A stretch of DNA of 64,000 nt from Leucothrix mucor DSM 2157 (GCF_000419525.1 NZ_ATTE01000001.1:1798001-1862000), one strand, 5' to 3'. Shown: positions 1 through 8,779, numbered from the stretch's first letter. Notes: a model not told the origin generated them from the sequence alone. Made by a program: numbers and translations.

Positions 1-100
1 AGGCTTTGCTGGTGGGATTAAAACCACGGTAGCGGCGGTTATCATCCTGGTAAAAAACCGGATGCTCATCGAAGGCCAGCAATTGGTTTGGGCTTGTCAT
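1..100 (-). CDS. 5' part of an unidentified gene running off the left edge
   Basis: An ATG on the minus strand at 100 opens a frame that stays open to the window edge (33 codons). It begins MTSPNQLLAFDEHPVF and continues with Asp/Arg/Tyr-rich sequence. A GTGAG stretch sits about four bases upstream and could act as ribosome binding site. The fragment is too short for me to recognise a family. It is transcribed divergently from the gene at 311, so the 210 bp between them should hold both promoters. Confidence 0.55.
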   Translation of the reverse strand, partial: MTSPNQLLAFDEHPVFYQDDNRRYRGFNPTSKA

Positions 101-310
101 GGTACTCACTGCAGTTGGTGGATTTCAGGTAATTTCGAATGCGCGCTATCTTAACACGACAAAAGCGGTGGCTGTCTTTCAGCTTTGTGGGTTGTGCGCT
201 GACTCTGGCTGATCTGTGCCGGACTTTAGGGCAAAGACTCGCTTATAATCGCAGGGTCGTCACGCTGATAGTGACCTGCAAACCCTCCTTTACTCTCACG
301 GCAAATAGCG

Positions 311-1222
311 ATGAACTCACAGGCCTCAACTAGACTTTCTCCCGCCCAACAACTTCGGGATTTACTGGCCCAAAATACGCTGCACGTCATGCCATGCTGT
401 TTTGATGCCTTATCCGCCAAACTCATTGAGCAGCAACAATTTCCATTAACCTTTATGTCCGGCTTTTCAGCCTCTGCCGCGCGCATTGGTGCACCCGATT
501 TGGGGCTCATGTCGTATGGGGAGATATTGGATCAGGCACGCAATATTTGTGATGCGGTCAAATTTCCCGTGATTGGCGATGGCGACACCGGCTACGGCAA
601 TGCCATGAATGTACGGCGCACCGTGAGTGGTTTTGCCAAAGCCGGTTGCGCCGCCGTAATGATTGAAGATCAGCTGGCACCCAAGCGCTGCGGCCACACG
701 CCCGGCAAAGCCGTGGTTGGCAGGGAAGAAGCCTTTGACCGCATTAAAGCCGCCGTCGATGCCCGCGAAGCCGGTGCCGACATCTTAATACTAGCCCGCA
801 CCGATGCCCGCCATGAACATGGATTGGATGAAGCCATGGAACGCGCCCAGCGATTTTATGAACTGGGTGCCGATATTTTGTTTGTAGAAGCCCCTGCGAA
901 TGAGGCCGAAATGCGCCGTATCGGTGGAGAGTTACCCGGCTATCACATGGCGAATATGTTAGAAGGTGGGCAAACGCCAGACTTGCCACCAGCTGCGTTA
1001 GAAGAGATGGGCTTTGCACTGGCGGCGTATCCGCTGACGCTAATGGCGGCGGCGATGAAGGCTATGTTAGCGGCATTGGATGCGCTGCGCGATGGACGCC
1101 CTAGGGATGAGTTGTTGTTGGAGTTTGGTGAGCTGAAGCAGCGGATTGGGTTTGATAAGTATTATGAGGTTTCGGCGGGGTATGATAGTTCGCGTAGGGA
1201 TGGAAGCATTGCAGGTCGGTAG
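311..1222 (+). CDS. isocitrate lyase/PEP mutase family enzyme (oxaloacetate decarboxylase-like)
   Basis: 303 residues, a normal length for the single-domain PEP mutase/isocitrate lyase superfamily, a TIM barrel that cleaves or forms C-C or C-P bonds next to a carboxylate with Mg2+. The sequence shows the Mg-binding stretch GDGDTGYGN (about residues 97-105) and the loop IEDQLAPKRCGH (about 118-130), whose KRCGH core is the family signature carrying the catalytic Cys. Members include methylisocitrate lyase, dimethylmalate lyase, carboxyPEP mutase and oxaloacetate decarboxylase. Overall spacing looks closest to the last group, but the substrate cannot be fixed from motifs. The ribosome binding site is weak. 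It is monocistronic and convergent with the GMC operon. Confidence 0.85.
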   Translation: MNSQASTRLSPAQQLRDLLAQNTLHVMPCCFDALSAKLIEQQQFPLTFMSGFSASAARIGAPDLGLMSYGEILDQARNICDAVKFPVIGDGDTGYGNAMNVRRTVSGFAKAGCAAVMIEDQLAPKRCGHTPGKAVVGREEAFDRIKAAVDAREAGADILILARTDARHEHGLDEAMERAQRFYELGADILFVEAPANEAEMRRIGGELPGYHMANMLEGGQTPDLPPAALEEMGFALAAYPLTLMAAAMKAMLAALDALRDGRPRDELLLEFGELKQRIGFDKYYEVSAGYDSSRRDGSIAGR

Positions 1223-1252
1223 TAACCAGCACTTATAGCAAGGACTGGTTAC
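1222..1252. terminator. possible weak terminator hairpin
   Basis: GTAACCAG (1222-1229) and CTGGTTAC (1245-1252) form a perfect 8-bp stem with a 15-nt loop, overlapping the stop codon of the upstream gene and lying between two convergent genes. There is no clear T-run on either side, so it is at best a weak or Rho-assisted terminator. Confidence 0.35.
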
Positions 1253-1268
1253 AATCTAAAGGCACGTT

Positions 1269-2843
1269 TTAAATGTGCTTCGCTGTCATTTCCTGAGCGA
1301 TATACTCAGCCTGTCGGATCGCCAATGCCACAATGGTTAGTGTCGGGTTCTCTGCCGCACTGGTGGTAAATTGGCTACCATCAGATATAAACAAGTTCTT
1401 CACGTCGTGCGCTTGTCCCCAGCGATTAACCACACCGTCTTGAGCTTTCGCACTCATGCGGTTGGTGCCCATATTATGGCTGGCAGGGTATCTACCCAGC
1501 AGATTAACTTTAGTCGCACCCACCGCTTCAAGAATTTCGGTTGACCTCTCATTAGCATGCTTGGTCATCGCAATATCATTGGCATGATTCCCTTTGTAAA
1601 CCACAGGGATAGGTAGGCCATTTTTATCTTTTTCAGTGGAGTGAAGTGTAACGCTGTTTGTCTCCATAGGCATATCCTCCCCGCAAATCCAGAAACCGGC
1701 CATGTTTCTGTAATTGGCTAATGAGTTCGCCAGCTCACGTCCCCAGCCGCCCGGCTTAAGAAAAGCAGACATGAAAGGAAGACCAAGGTGTAGCATCTCC
1801 AGTTCGTATCCCGCTACATGCCCGCGCGATGGATCGTTGTCTGCCCACTCCGATACCAGCCCGGGAACCACTGTGCTCTTGTACATATTCACTTCGCCCG
1901 GCATCTCGCCATAAACGGCGGTACTGGTATGCGTCATATAGTTTTTTCCAACCTGCCCGGATGAGTTAGCCAAGCCATTTGGAAATAAGCTGGAGGCTGA
2001 GTTCAGTAATAATCTGGGTGACTCGATTGAGTTGGCAGCAACCGCCACGATGCGCGCTTTTTGGAACTGCTGATTGCCATCTTTATCCACATACAGCACG
2101 CCTGTCGCTTCGCCGGCTTTGTTGTGCTCAATACGCAGTACCATACAGCCAGGGCGCACTTCAATATTCCCGGTTGCCTCGGCTTTTGGAGTGGCGGCAT
2201 CCATGCTTGACCACTTAGCCCCATATTTACAGCCCTGATGGCAGAACCCGGTGACTTGGCAAGCAGCGCGGCCGTCACGTGGTTTGGTATTGATGGCTAA
2301 TGGTGCGGGATGACAACGAGCACCAATGCGGCGGGCTCCTTCGGCAATCACTTTATAGTGCGCACTGGGTTTATGGTAAGGCAGTCCGGATGCCTTGGTC
2401 CCGGTTACACCCATCTTGCTTTCTGCTATTTCATAATACGGCGCAAGCTCTTCATAGGAGATGGGCCAATCCAACACATTTGCACCGGCGATATCGCCAT
2501 TGGTGGTGCGCATTTTGAATTCATGTTCCTGAAAACGTAGGGCAACGCCTGCCCAATGCACCGTGGAGCCACCCACGCCTTTTACGATCCACGCGGGCAG
2601 GTTCGGAAAGTTCTTCGTTAGCGCCGTGGGGCCCGCAGTTTCCCGCTTGTCCAGCCAGGTAATTTTGCCGAACATTTTCCACTCATCATTCTCAATGTCC
2701 GCATTGGTAAAGCGCTTTCCGGCTTCCAGTACCACACAACGAATTCCTTTTTTACCAAGCTCTTCGGAGAGTGTGCCACCACCTGCGCCTGATCCCACGA
2801 TGACCACCAAACTATCATCATTTAAGTCAAATTTTGTATTCAT
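1269..2843 (-). CDS. GMC-family FAD oxidoreductase (membrane-bound sugar/alcohol dehydrogenase large subunit)
   Basis: 524 residues. The N-terminus carries the FAD-binding motif VGSGAGGGTLSEEL (about 15-29) and a downstream VKGVGGSTVHWAG flavin-contact motif. The C-terminus has SHNMGTNRMS followed by a conserved AAENPTLTI segment, the pattern of the gluconate-2-dehydrogenase/sorbitol-dehydrogenase branch of GMC enzymes. These oxidise polyols, sugars or alcohols in the periplasm and pass electrons to the respiratory chain. This subunit has no signal peptide of its own. The gene upstream, 9 bp away, encodes a Tat-signal small subunit of the same dehydrogenase type, so export by hitch-hiking is expected. 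The substrate is not deducible. Confidence 0.88.
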   Translation of the reverse strand: MNTKFDLNDDSLVVIVGSGAGGGTLSEELGKKGIRCVVLEAGKRFTNADIENDEWKMFGKITWLDKRETAGPTALTKNFPNLPAWIVKGVGGSTVHWAGVALRFQEHEFKMRTTNGDIAGANVLDWPISYEELAPYYEIAESKMGVTGTKASGLPYHKPSAHYKVIAEGARRIGARCHPAPLAINTKPRDGRAACQVTGFCHQGCKYGAKWSSMDAATPKAEATGNIEVRPGCMVLRIEHNKAGEATGVLYVDKDGNQQFQKARIVAVAANSIESPRLLLNSASSLFPNGLANSSGQVGKNYMTHTSTAVYGEMPGEVNMYKSTVVPGLVSEWADNDPSRGHVAGYELEMLHLGLPFMSAFLKPGGWGRELANSLANYRNMAGFWICGEDMPMETNSVTLHSTEKDKNGLPIPVVYKGNHANDIAMTKHANERSTEILEAVGATKVNLLGRYPASHNMGTNRMSAKAQDGVVNRWGQAHDVKNLFISDGSQFTTSAAENPTLTIVALAIRQAEYIAQEMTAKHI

Positions 2844-2852
2844 GCTATTCCC

Positions 2853-3431
2853 CTACGCCTTCAGCCAATCAAGTTCATCAAACCCTCTATGAAGATACCC
2901 ACCTTTTTCCCACGATGAGCCGCCGTAGCCGAACCGTGGCCATAGCTCTTTTTTGTTATAGATGCCCATCATGACGGCATTTCTGAGGGTGTTAAAAAAC
3001 TCAGTCGACTCAATCTCTGTAAGGACAATAACGCGGTCGTCTTCTTGTTTAACCTCGGCGAATGGTTTGCCAAAATGAGCCATTGCACGCTTATCCAGCT
3101 CGGCAGCACCATCGTTCAGTTGTTTTTTAAGGGAGGCGTCTTCATTGGCTTGTTTGCCCATGGGAGCAATGATGTTGGCGTAATGGATGTCTTCCAGATC
3201 ATCATTTGGGAAAAGGTCTCGTGCCATTTGCAATAGCGTTAAGCTGGCCTGCTTATCCAGCGCGCCGTTTGCCCAGGCGTCTGCAGAGGCTAACAGGCCA
3301 CTGCCCAACACGCCCACACTCACCACTGCAATGCCGGCAGAGGATAAAAAGTTACGCCTGCTAAGCTCTACTTCCGGCGCTTGACCGCTTGCTTGTTTCG
3401 CGACATTACGGCCGCGTATAAGATGTTTCAT
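2853..3431 (-). CDS. gluconate 2-dehydrogenase subunit 3 family protein, Tat-exported
   Basis: 192 residues. A twin-arginine signal is visible near residues 24-50: SRRNFLSSAGIAVVSVGVLG followed by a hydrophobic stretch and an Ala-rich cleavage region. The rest matches the small (gamma) subunit of periplasmic FAD-dependent gluconate/sorbitol/fructose dehydrogenases, which chaperones and co-exports the GMC subunit. It is the first gene of a two-gene minus-strand operon, with AGGAGG-like sequence just upstream of the ATG. The third classical component, a multi-heme cytochrome c, is not encoded nearby, so electrons probably go to another carrier. Confidence 0.82.
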   Translation of the reverse strand: MKHLIRGRNVAKQASGQAPEVELSRRNFLSSAGIAVVSVGVLGSGLLASADAWANGALDKQASLTLLQMARDLFPNDDLEDIHYANIIAPMGKQANEDASLKKQLNDGAAELDKRAMAHFGKPFAEVKQEDDRVIVLTEIESTEFFNTLRNAVMMGIYNKKELWPRFGYGGSSWEKGGYLHRGFDELDWLKA

Positions 3432-3927
3432 TCCTTTGTTCCTCCTTAGGGGGTATTACCAACTACGGGATAGCAGCAACTCACTCAATGGTAAGCAGCC
3501 GCTTAATCCCTGATTCAGTGTGACAAAGGCGTGGCAGTAGCAACAGAAGCGCGTATCACGATGTGGGTGGGGCACCTTGATTGTGTGTCACATTCACCGA
3601 GATGAGACACTCTTGAAACAGCTTGTCCAATATTGACACAACGCGTAAACGATCCGGTTATTCGCTAAAGGGCTGCGAACACTTCTACTTGTATAATTAG
3701 CAGAATTTTAAATCATCGTGTTTGATACATAACCGGATGTTTTTTAGCTAACTAATATGGTTTTTCGGTGTTTATAGAGAAATGGAGTATTTATTTTCTC
3801 CTTACCCCTAAGGTTTTCGAGTTGCATGCGTTTACTCTAGTGATACTCAAAAAAGTCATATGTCATATAATGAGTATTTATTGATTAAAGAAATAAGCTT
3901 TAATTCTAACTTAGGAAGGAAGTATCT
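3432..3927. other. 496-bp intergenic region between divergent genes
   Basis: No gene is seen. The segment holds promoters for the minus-strand dehydrogenase operon and the plus-strand secreted protein. The half next to 3928 becomes distinctly AT-rich. A TATAAT hexamer at 3866-3871 is a candidate -10 for the gene at 3928, without a convincing -35 partner. A TGAGACAC site with an imperfect mirror half is annotated separately at 3585-3610. Confidence 0.5.
3585..3610. promoter_or_regulatory. candidate operator resembling the GTGTCTCA sites at 14273-14332
   Basis: GTGTCACA (3585-3592) and TGAGACAC (3603-3610) face each other with a 10-bp gap. TGAGACAC is the exact reverse complement of the GTGTCTCA unit repeated upstream of the dehydrogenase E1 gene at 14463; the other half matches 6 of 8 positions. 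It lies about 155-180 bp upstream of the GMC small-subunit gene. That the same regulator binds both places is an inference. Confidence 0.4.
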
Positions 3928-6375
3928 ATGAAATTACCCTTACTCGTTTCATTGCTAGTATTGGCAAGTACAAGTCATGCGGCAGTCTTCACAGAAGACA
4001 GTCTGGACTCTGCACAATTCAGTCTGGCAAAAAAGCCAGTATCAGTCGAACTGGATATTAGTGAAAAAGATAGTATGGTTGCTGAGGCGACTGAGAAAGT
4101 AGCGGCCAAAGGCATGCTCGCACAGAAAACCTTCGCTGACTCAAGTATAAAGGGCTATGCCTGCAATATTTCACACACACCCAGTGAAGCTAATAAATGG
4201 TCAATTATTTTATACAACTTTAGTGACCCATCGGATGATGGTGAGGTTGTATTCAGTACGAATAAAAATCGAAAAATTCAATCAGTCGCATGTTTGCCAA
4301 ATGGTGAGAAGCTCATATTCTCATATCAGGAGAGTGTCAGAGGCGATACTGAAATTTACAGTTTGGACCTTACCACGAATGAGGTGCTTCGCTTAACAGA
4401 TAACGATACCGATGATAGTGATGTGACGATTAGTCAGGATGGTAAGGTTCTGGCTTGGCAAAATAGGTTAGCTGATGGGAGACAGGCAATCACAGTACGT
4501 ACGTACAATGATAATGGTTCAGAGTTTACAGAAAAATCGTTAGCAAGTGCCAACCCGTTCGTACAGCCCTCATTGAGCGCAAATGGAAGATGGCTTGCGC
4601 TAGTGCAATTGCGAACAAATACCTTTTTGGCGCTACGCTACGATCTTATGAATAGCGCTTTCAAAACAATCTACAGTATTCCTCGGAGAAAGCGATTATT
4701 TAACCCAAGCATTTCCGATGATGGAAATATCTATAGCTGGGTCGAAAATAAAGCATTAAGCCGATATGTCGTTAAAAATATTTCTGAAAATACAGTCACC
4801 AGATTAATTACAGGGGTTGAAGGGATAGAGCATCCATTCCTTTCTCAGAGTGGTGAGTCGGTCATCTATTCCATCGGTGGACAAACGTTAATTAAAAATA
4901 TTCGCACGGGTATAACCGAGGAGGTTGCATTTGCTGAGCGCTATGTTGGAAGTTACTGGATGGGAGAACCTGAGCCACCAAAGCTGAGTGGCTCTTGGAA
5001 GCTCCCCGGAAGATCCGTTATCTTACATTTTCTACCTGACGGACGTTACTTTGCAAAGCAATGGGAGCAAACAGACAATAATGAAGGCTTCGAATATGGA
5101 AAGTATGTGGCGAGTGACAGTGAAATTACATTTACAACACTCGAAAATCATGATGGCGATGCTTTAACTTGTGGAGAGAATAGAGGTGTCAGTTGCGGTG
5201 TTGATGGCATGTCTTCGAATGTTTGGGAGTATTCATTAACAGCTAACACGCTTGGGCTAATACCTCCTGACGAGTATGCTGTATTCACTCTCGACAGAAT
5301 TGAACCGACAAGCTCACCTATCGATGGTTTGTGGGAATCTTTAGATGCTAAAGAGATTATCTACTTCACGGGGGGAGACAGTTACTTTTATATCAATTAT
5401 TTAGGCGACACCCCAAGTGACGAAATTATTTTTGACCTTGGTCAGTACACAATTACTTCAGGAGAGAGTGGTAGCGGTGACATCACGCTAAAAACGACTC
5501 ATACCTATAATTACGAAAATTATGGTCCAGTTTGTGAGCAAACAGGCAGTACACCTTGTGAAAGGTTTAATCTCGGCTTTAGTCTCGTTAATGGTCAGCT
5601 TTATATACTAAACGCTGATGATGGTGATAGAGGGGTGTTTACCCAGTTATTGGTCGATGATGGTTCACCTGCTGATACGGGTACTTTGATTGCTCAAAAA
5701 GACTACGCCAAAGACCTTGAAGCAAATCAAAACTACGGTATAGAAATCGATGATGACTATCGAACAAGGATAAGAACCGTTCAACAGCCAGGTACTCAAG
5801 CGAGTATGTTCAGTACCAAAATCACTATAGATGACGCGAGTACTTTGGTTCGAGAGGATGGAGCTAATATACAAGCACGCCTGACGGCAACATATGTAAA
5901 CCCTGATAATAATATGGCTATCGACATTGCTGTACGCTTGCGTAGCGAAGGGGGAAGTGCGGTCGGAGACTATACCATGGGTACATGCTTTGATGAGGAC
6001 TGTGATGACGAACTCTATCTTTCAGGAAGAGTGAATGGCTTAGGTGAGTTTACTGGTGACCATGAAATGGATATGAAATGGAATGCCGGAACAAAGGAGT
6101 TCGTATACACAATCGATGGCACTGAAATAGGCCGTATCGCGATGACTGAGTTTGCTCAAGATCCTCGTGTTATTGCTGCCGGTGGATATACGTTTGATCC
6201 AGCTGACTATGTTCAAGCTGGTGTTTATGCCGATATCTATAACATTGGTGTTGGCGAAAGTGCTTACATTGCCGTTCATGTGGATGAGGTGAGTATCGAT
6301 GGGGCGGTTTATGATGACTTCAAAAATGGCCTAATTGATATTTCCAAGTGGCGTTTCGACTCGTACGATCGTTAA
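3928..6375 (+). CDS. large secreted protein with beta-propeller-like N-terminal half
   Basis: 815 residues with a clear signal peptide (MKLPLLVSLLVLASTSHA, cleavage near 18) and a strong ribosome binding site (AAGGAAG). Residues about 50-350 contain TolB/WD40-like blades, for example DTEIYSLDLTTNEVLRLTDN followed by DGKVLAW, typical of six-bladed propellers. Around 355-560 two similar modules begin SGSWKL and DGLWES, each resembling a small lipocalin-like barrel with paired cysteines (CGENRGVSC; CEQTGSTPC). The last 200 residues end in DDFKNGLIDISKWRF, the entry motif of concanavalin/LamG-like folds. No catalytic motif is seen; a surface or extracellular binding role is the best inference. 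The gene looks AT-richer than its neighbours, which could mean transfer. Confidence 0.7.
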   Translation: MKLPLLVSLLVLASTSHAAVFTEDSLDSAQFSLAKKPVSVELDISEKDSMVAEATEKVAAKGMLAQKTFADSSIKGYACNISHTPSEANKWSIILYNFSDPSDDGEVVFSTNKNRKIQSVACLPNGEKLIFSYQESVRGDTEIYSLDLTTNEVLRLTDNDTDDSDVTISQDGKVLAWQNRLADGRQAITVRTYNDNGSEFTEKSLASANPFVQPSLSANGRWLALVQLRTNTFLALRYDLMNSAFKTIYSIPRRKRLFNPSISDDGNIYSWVENKALSRYVVKNISENTVTRLITGVEGIEHPFLSQSGESVIYSIGGQTLIKNIRTGITEEVAFAERYVGSYWMGEPEPPKLSGSWKLPGRSVILHFLPDGRYFAKQWEQTDNNEGFEYGKYVASDSEITFTTLENHDGDALTCGENRGVSCGVDGMSSNVWEYSLTANTLGLIPPDEYAVFTLDRIEPTSSPIDGLWESLDAKEIIYFTGGDSYFYINYLGDTPSDEIIFDLGQYTITSGESGSGDITLKTTHTYNYENYGPVCEQTGSTPCERFNLGFSLVNGQLYILNADDGDRGVFTQLLVDDGSPADTGTLIAQKDYAKDLEANQNYGIEIDDDYRTRIRTVQQPGTQASMFSTKITIDDASTLVREDGANIQARLTATYVNPDNNMAIDIAVRLRSEGGSAVGDYTMGTCFDEDCDDELYLSGRVNGLGEFTGDHEMDMKWNAGTKEFVYTIDGTEIGRIAMTEFAQDPRVIAAGGYTFDPADYVQAGVYADIYNIGVGESAYIAVHVDEVSIDGAVYDDFKNGLIDISKWRFDSYDR

Positions 6376-6412
6376 GCCTTAATTATCGAGTAGCCTCAAT
6401 TGTCTTTTTCAA

Positions 6413-6448
6413 TACGGCGATTTGTTTAACAACATCTCGCCGTTTTTT
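6413..6448. terminator. bidirectional terminator
   Basis: ACGGCGA (6414-6420) pairs with TCGCCGT (6437-6443), with an additional inner TTGTT/AACAA pairing, followed by a run of six T on the plus strand. It lies between the convergent secreted-protein gene and the antitoxin gene. On the minus strand the run is less clear, so it mainly serves the plus-strand gene. Confidence 0.65.
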
Positions 6449-6453
6449 GGTTG

Positions 6454-6699
6454 TTAAACTACCCCTACATCATCCAGTGGCAGGTCATCAATGTCAGGGA
6501 ATGATTCGTTCAGTGGCTCAAGAGAGGCTAGCACCTCTAGCAGGGTTGGCTTTGATACCGGCTCTATAATTAAGCGATTGCCTTCGCGTCGAATAATCGC
6601 CTCAGAGCCTTCTAGTTCAAACTCTTTAGGAATACGAATCGCTTGGTTACGACCATTACGGAACAGGCTTACCTTTCGTTCTGAATTACCAGTTTGCAT
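6454..6699 (-). CDS. vapB: VapB-type antitoxin (AbrB/SpoVT fold), without adjacent toxin
   Basis: 81 residues. RKVSLFRNGRNQAIRIPKEF followed by an EAIIRREGNRLIIEP strand is the swapped-hairpin DNA-binding domain of VapB antitoxins. The C-terminal tail (LASLEPLNESFPDIDD...) is acidic and would normally occupy the VapC active site. VapC genes almost always follow vapB directly, usually overlapping. Here the stop at 6454 is followed within a few bases by a terminator and the 3' end of a convergent gene, so no PIN-domain toxin is present downstream or upstream. It may be a solitary antitoxin or the remnant of a broken pair. Confidence 0.8.
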   Translation of the reverse strand: MQTGNSERKVSLFRNGRNQAIRIPKEFELEGSEAIIRREGNRLIIEPVSKPTLLEVLASLEPLNESFPDIDDLPLDDVGVV

Positions 6700-6784
6700 T
6701 CTATGGCTCCTTTTAACTTGGCATATGTTAAAGCAAAGCCATTAACAACAAGCGGCATCAAAGATAGCCAGGCAAAGAGGTTTC

Positions 6785-7135
6785 TCAGTCAGTCGATTTC
6801 ATTTCATAGCAATCTTCAAAGCCATTATATTTGGTCAGCCTGGCAAGCTTTTTAAAGTCAGCCGAATACTCAGCAAACGCACCATTAGCCGCTTGCTTCA
6901 CAATGTACTCTAGTCCCCTTGGGTTGATTTCTAACATCATGATGCCGTTTTCAGGATCATCGATTACGGGGTCTGCTTCAAGCAAACGCACGCTTTTATC
7001 CGGTAATAGCGGATAGAGGTCGGCGAGCGACAGCTTCTCTAAATCAATCGAAATAACGTCTTCAATGTTATCGACATCGCCTAATCCCGCGAGTTTGATG
7101 CAATCAGGTTCGTATATGATGGTGCTGCCTAACAT
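6785..7135 (-). CDS. small cytoplasmic protein of unknown function
   Basis: 116 residues, acidic, without signal peptide or membrane segment. It starts MLGSTIIYEPDCIKLAGLGD and has a Leu/Asp-rich centre (SLADLYPLLPDKSVRLLEAD). I do not recognise the family. It lies 85 bp upstream of the orphan vapB on the same strand but carries no PIN-domain acidic pattern, so I do not regard it as the missing toxin. Confidence 0.55.
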   Translation of the reverse strand: MLGSTIIYEPDCIKLAGLGDVDNIEDVISIDLEKLSLADLYPLLPDKSVRLLEADPVIDDPENGIMMLEINPRGLEYIVKQAANGAFAEYSADFKKLARLTKYNGFEDCYEMKSTD

Positions 7136-7238
7136 AACGGCAATATCCTTTGATTTAGAGAAAGAAACGTAAACGATGGGCCGCGCATGCTATCGTTTAT
7201 TAAGACCGGTATAAAGGGATTTTGTACATGAGATCACG

Positions 7239-7694
7239 CTATAGATAAATCGGCAAAGCCTTCTTAGTAATCACTTCTCTGACCGACAAATGCGTATGAA
7301 TATCTTTCACGCTGGTGATTTTATGTAGCTTGCGGGTAAACGCTTCGTACCCAGCCAGATCGGGGCTAACCACCTCCAGCAGGTAGTCGTAGCCACCAGA
7401 AACGATGTGCGCGCTAATCACTTCTTTCATATCACACAGCGCTTGCTCAAAGCTTTTGATCGATGCTTCCTGATGGTTGCTAAGACTGACTTCGACGAAG
7501 AAATTCATCGAGATACCAACCCGCGCTTTGTTCAAGTTTGCCTGATAGTCCTCAATATAGCCTTCATCTTCCAAGCGCTTTAAACGCCGCGCGCAGGGAG
7601 AAGGCGAGAGCCCAACACGCTCCGAGAGTTCGGCGGTTGAGAGGCGTCCTTCCTTTTGAAGTACCTCTAGTATGTGTCGATCTATTCTGTCCAT
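7239..7694 (-). CDS. Lrp/AsnC family transcriptional regulator
   Basis: 151 residues. The N-terminal winged helix-turn-helix is MDRIDRHILEVLQKEGRLST...LSERVGLSPSPCARRLKRLE, followed by the RAM (AsnC_trans_reg) ligand-binding domain ending ...VKDIHTHLSVREVITK. Such proteins form octamers, sense amino acids and usually control adjacent amino-acid transport or catabolism genes. The divergent exporter and aminotransferase at 7844-9952 are the obvious targets. Length is standard. Confidence 0.92.
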   Translation of the reverse strand: MDRIDRHILEVLQKEGRLSTAELSERVGLSPSPCARRLKRLEDEGYIEDYQANLNKARVGISMNFFVEVSLSNHQEASIKSFEQALCDMKEVISAHIVSGGYDYLLEVVSPDLAGYEAFTRKLHKITSVKDIHTHLSVREVITKKALPIYL

Positions 7695-7737
7695 ATTTCC
7701 ACTTAGTGGTTAAGTTCAACAATCGTGGATTTCGTGA

Positions 7738-7766
7738 TTGAATCAACCAAGGAACCTTGTATTCAA
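7738..7766. promoter_or_regulatory. imperfect palindrome in the Lrp-exporter divergent promoter region
   Basis: TTGAAT (7738-7743) and ATTCAA (7761-7766) enclose CAAGG-AA-CCTTG, giving a dyad with slightly unequal spacing. Lrp-family sites are degenerate palindromes of about this size, and the position between the regulator and its likely target operon fits. No binding evidence exists. Confidence 0.35.
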
Positions 7767-7843
7767 CCGCATAATAGCCGATTAAAGGCGTCTGTTTTGA
7801 TAAATAATTAACTCATCAATACAGATGCACAGGGCTTGTTTAA

Positions 7844-8758
7844 ATGGACAATGTTATACAGCCAATCATTGGCAAAGCGGGTCACAGTTTTCTATCACCC
7901 TTGGCGAAAGGGTATCTGGCGATGGTCGTGGTCTTGCTGATTTGGTCAGGATTTGCACTGACTGCTCGTGCGATTGGGAGCTCGCCGCTAACGATTGCCG
8001 ATGTGGCATTGATCAGATTCTTTGTTCCTATGGTGCTGTTTATACCGCTGCTACCGTCGCACTATCAGGCGATCAAACAAGTGCGGCTTTCAGATGTGTT
8101 GTTCATTTTATTGGGTGGCGTGCCGTTCCTGTTTCTGGCGTTTTCCGGGGCACAAGCGGCCCCGACAGCTTATGTGGGAACGATCTTAGCGGGCACTCCG
8201 CCCTTATTTGTTGCGCTGTTATCTTATGTTTTTTATCGCCAAAAGACGTCGTTGAAACGCGCGTTTACCTTGTCGCTTATCTTGTTAGGCATTGTGGTTA
8301 TGCTTAGCGGTAGCGCGGTGAATCTCTCTGGCGATATGGCGCTGGGCGTCTGTTATCTGTTGGGCGGAGCCGTGCTTTGGGCGGGCTACACGCTAGGGCT
8401 TAAGCGGGCAGGCTTGGGCGCTTTTACCGTGGTCATCATTCTTTCTTACTTGTCCTTTTTCATTACCTTGGCGTTGATTCTGTTTGGAATCCTCCCGACG
8501 AATTTTGGTGCTTTCTCAGTGCAGGAGGCGCTGCCATTTGTATTGGTTCAGGGCGTTGGCGTGGGTGTGCTGTCGACGCTTGGTTTTTCCTATGCGGTTA
8601 ATCAATTAGGTACTGCGCGATCGTCGGTCCTGGGCTCAATCTCTCCGGGCTTGACCGCATTGCTTGCGGTGCCTGTCTTTGGTGAGTCTTTATCACTCGC
8701 TATTGTTTGCGGGCTCACCCTGACCATCGCAGGCGTCATCTTATCCAATCGTGCTTAA
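7844..8758 (+). CDS. EamA/DMT-family inner-membrane exporter
   Basis: 304 residues, about ten hydrophobic helices arranged as two EamA repeats, the layout of the 10-TMS drug/metabolite exporter family (YdcZ/RhaT/EamA). The second repeat ends with the typical LGSISPGLTALLAVPVFGESLS motif. Many relatives export amino acids or their derivatives. It is co-directional with the aminotransferase 21 bp downstream and divergent from an Lrp regulator, which suggests an amino-acid-related substrate. The ribosome binding site is poor; the start was kept because it precedes the first helix by about 20 residues. Confidence 0.87.
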   Translation: MDNVIQPIIGKAGHSFLSPLAKGYLAMVVVLLIWSGFALTARAIGSSPLTIADVALIRFFVPMVLFIPLLPSHYQAIKQVRLSDVLFILLGGVPFLFLAFSGAQAAPTAYVGTILAGTPPLFVALLSYVFYRQKTSLKRAFTLSLILLGIVVMLSGSAVNLSGDMALGVCYLLGGAVLWAGYTLGLKRAGLGAFTVVIILSYLSFFITLALILFGILPTNFGAFSVQEALPFVLVQGVGVGVLSTLGFSYAVNQLGTARSSVLGSISPGLTALLAVPVFGESLSLAIVCGLTLTIAGVILSNRA

Positions 8759-8779
8759 GTTTTAGGGAGCAATAAAACG

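Noticed and set aside
6785-7135. Gene upstream of vapB considered as the missing VapC toxin
   Set aside because: It has no PIN-domain arrangement of acidic residues and the gene order is opposite to the usual vapBC layout.
7825-8307. 160-codon frame overlapping the EamA gene
   Set aside because: Shadow of the exporter in another frame; it has no membrane pattern or family motif.
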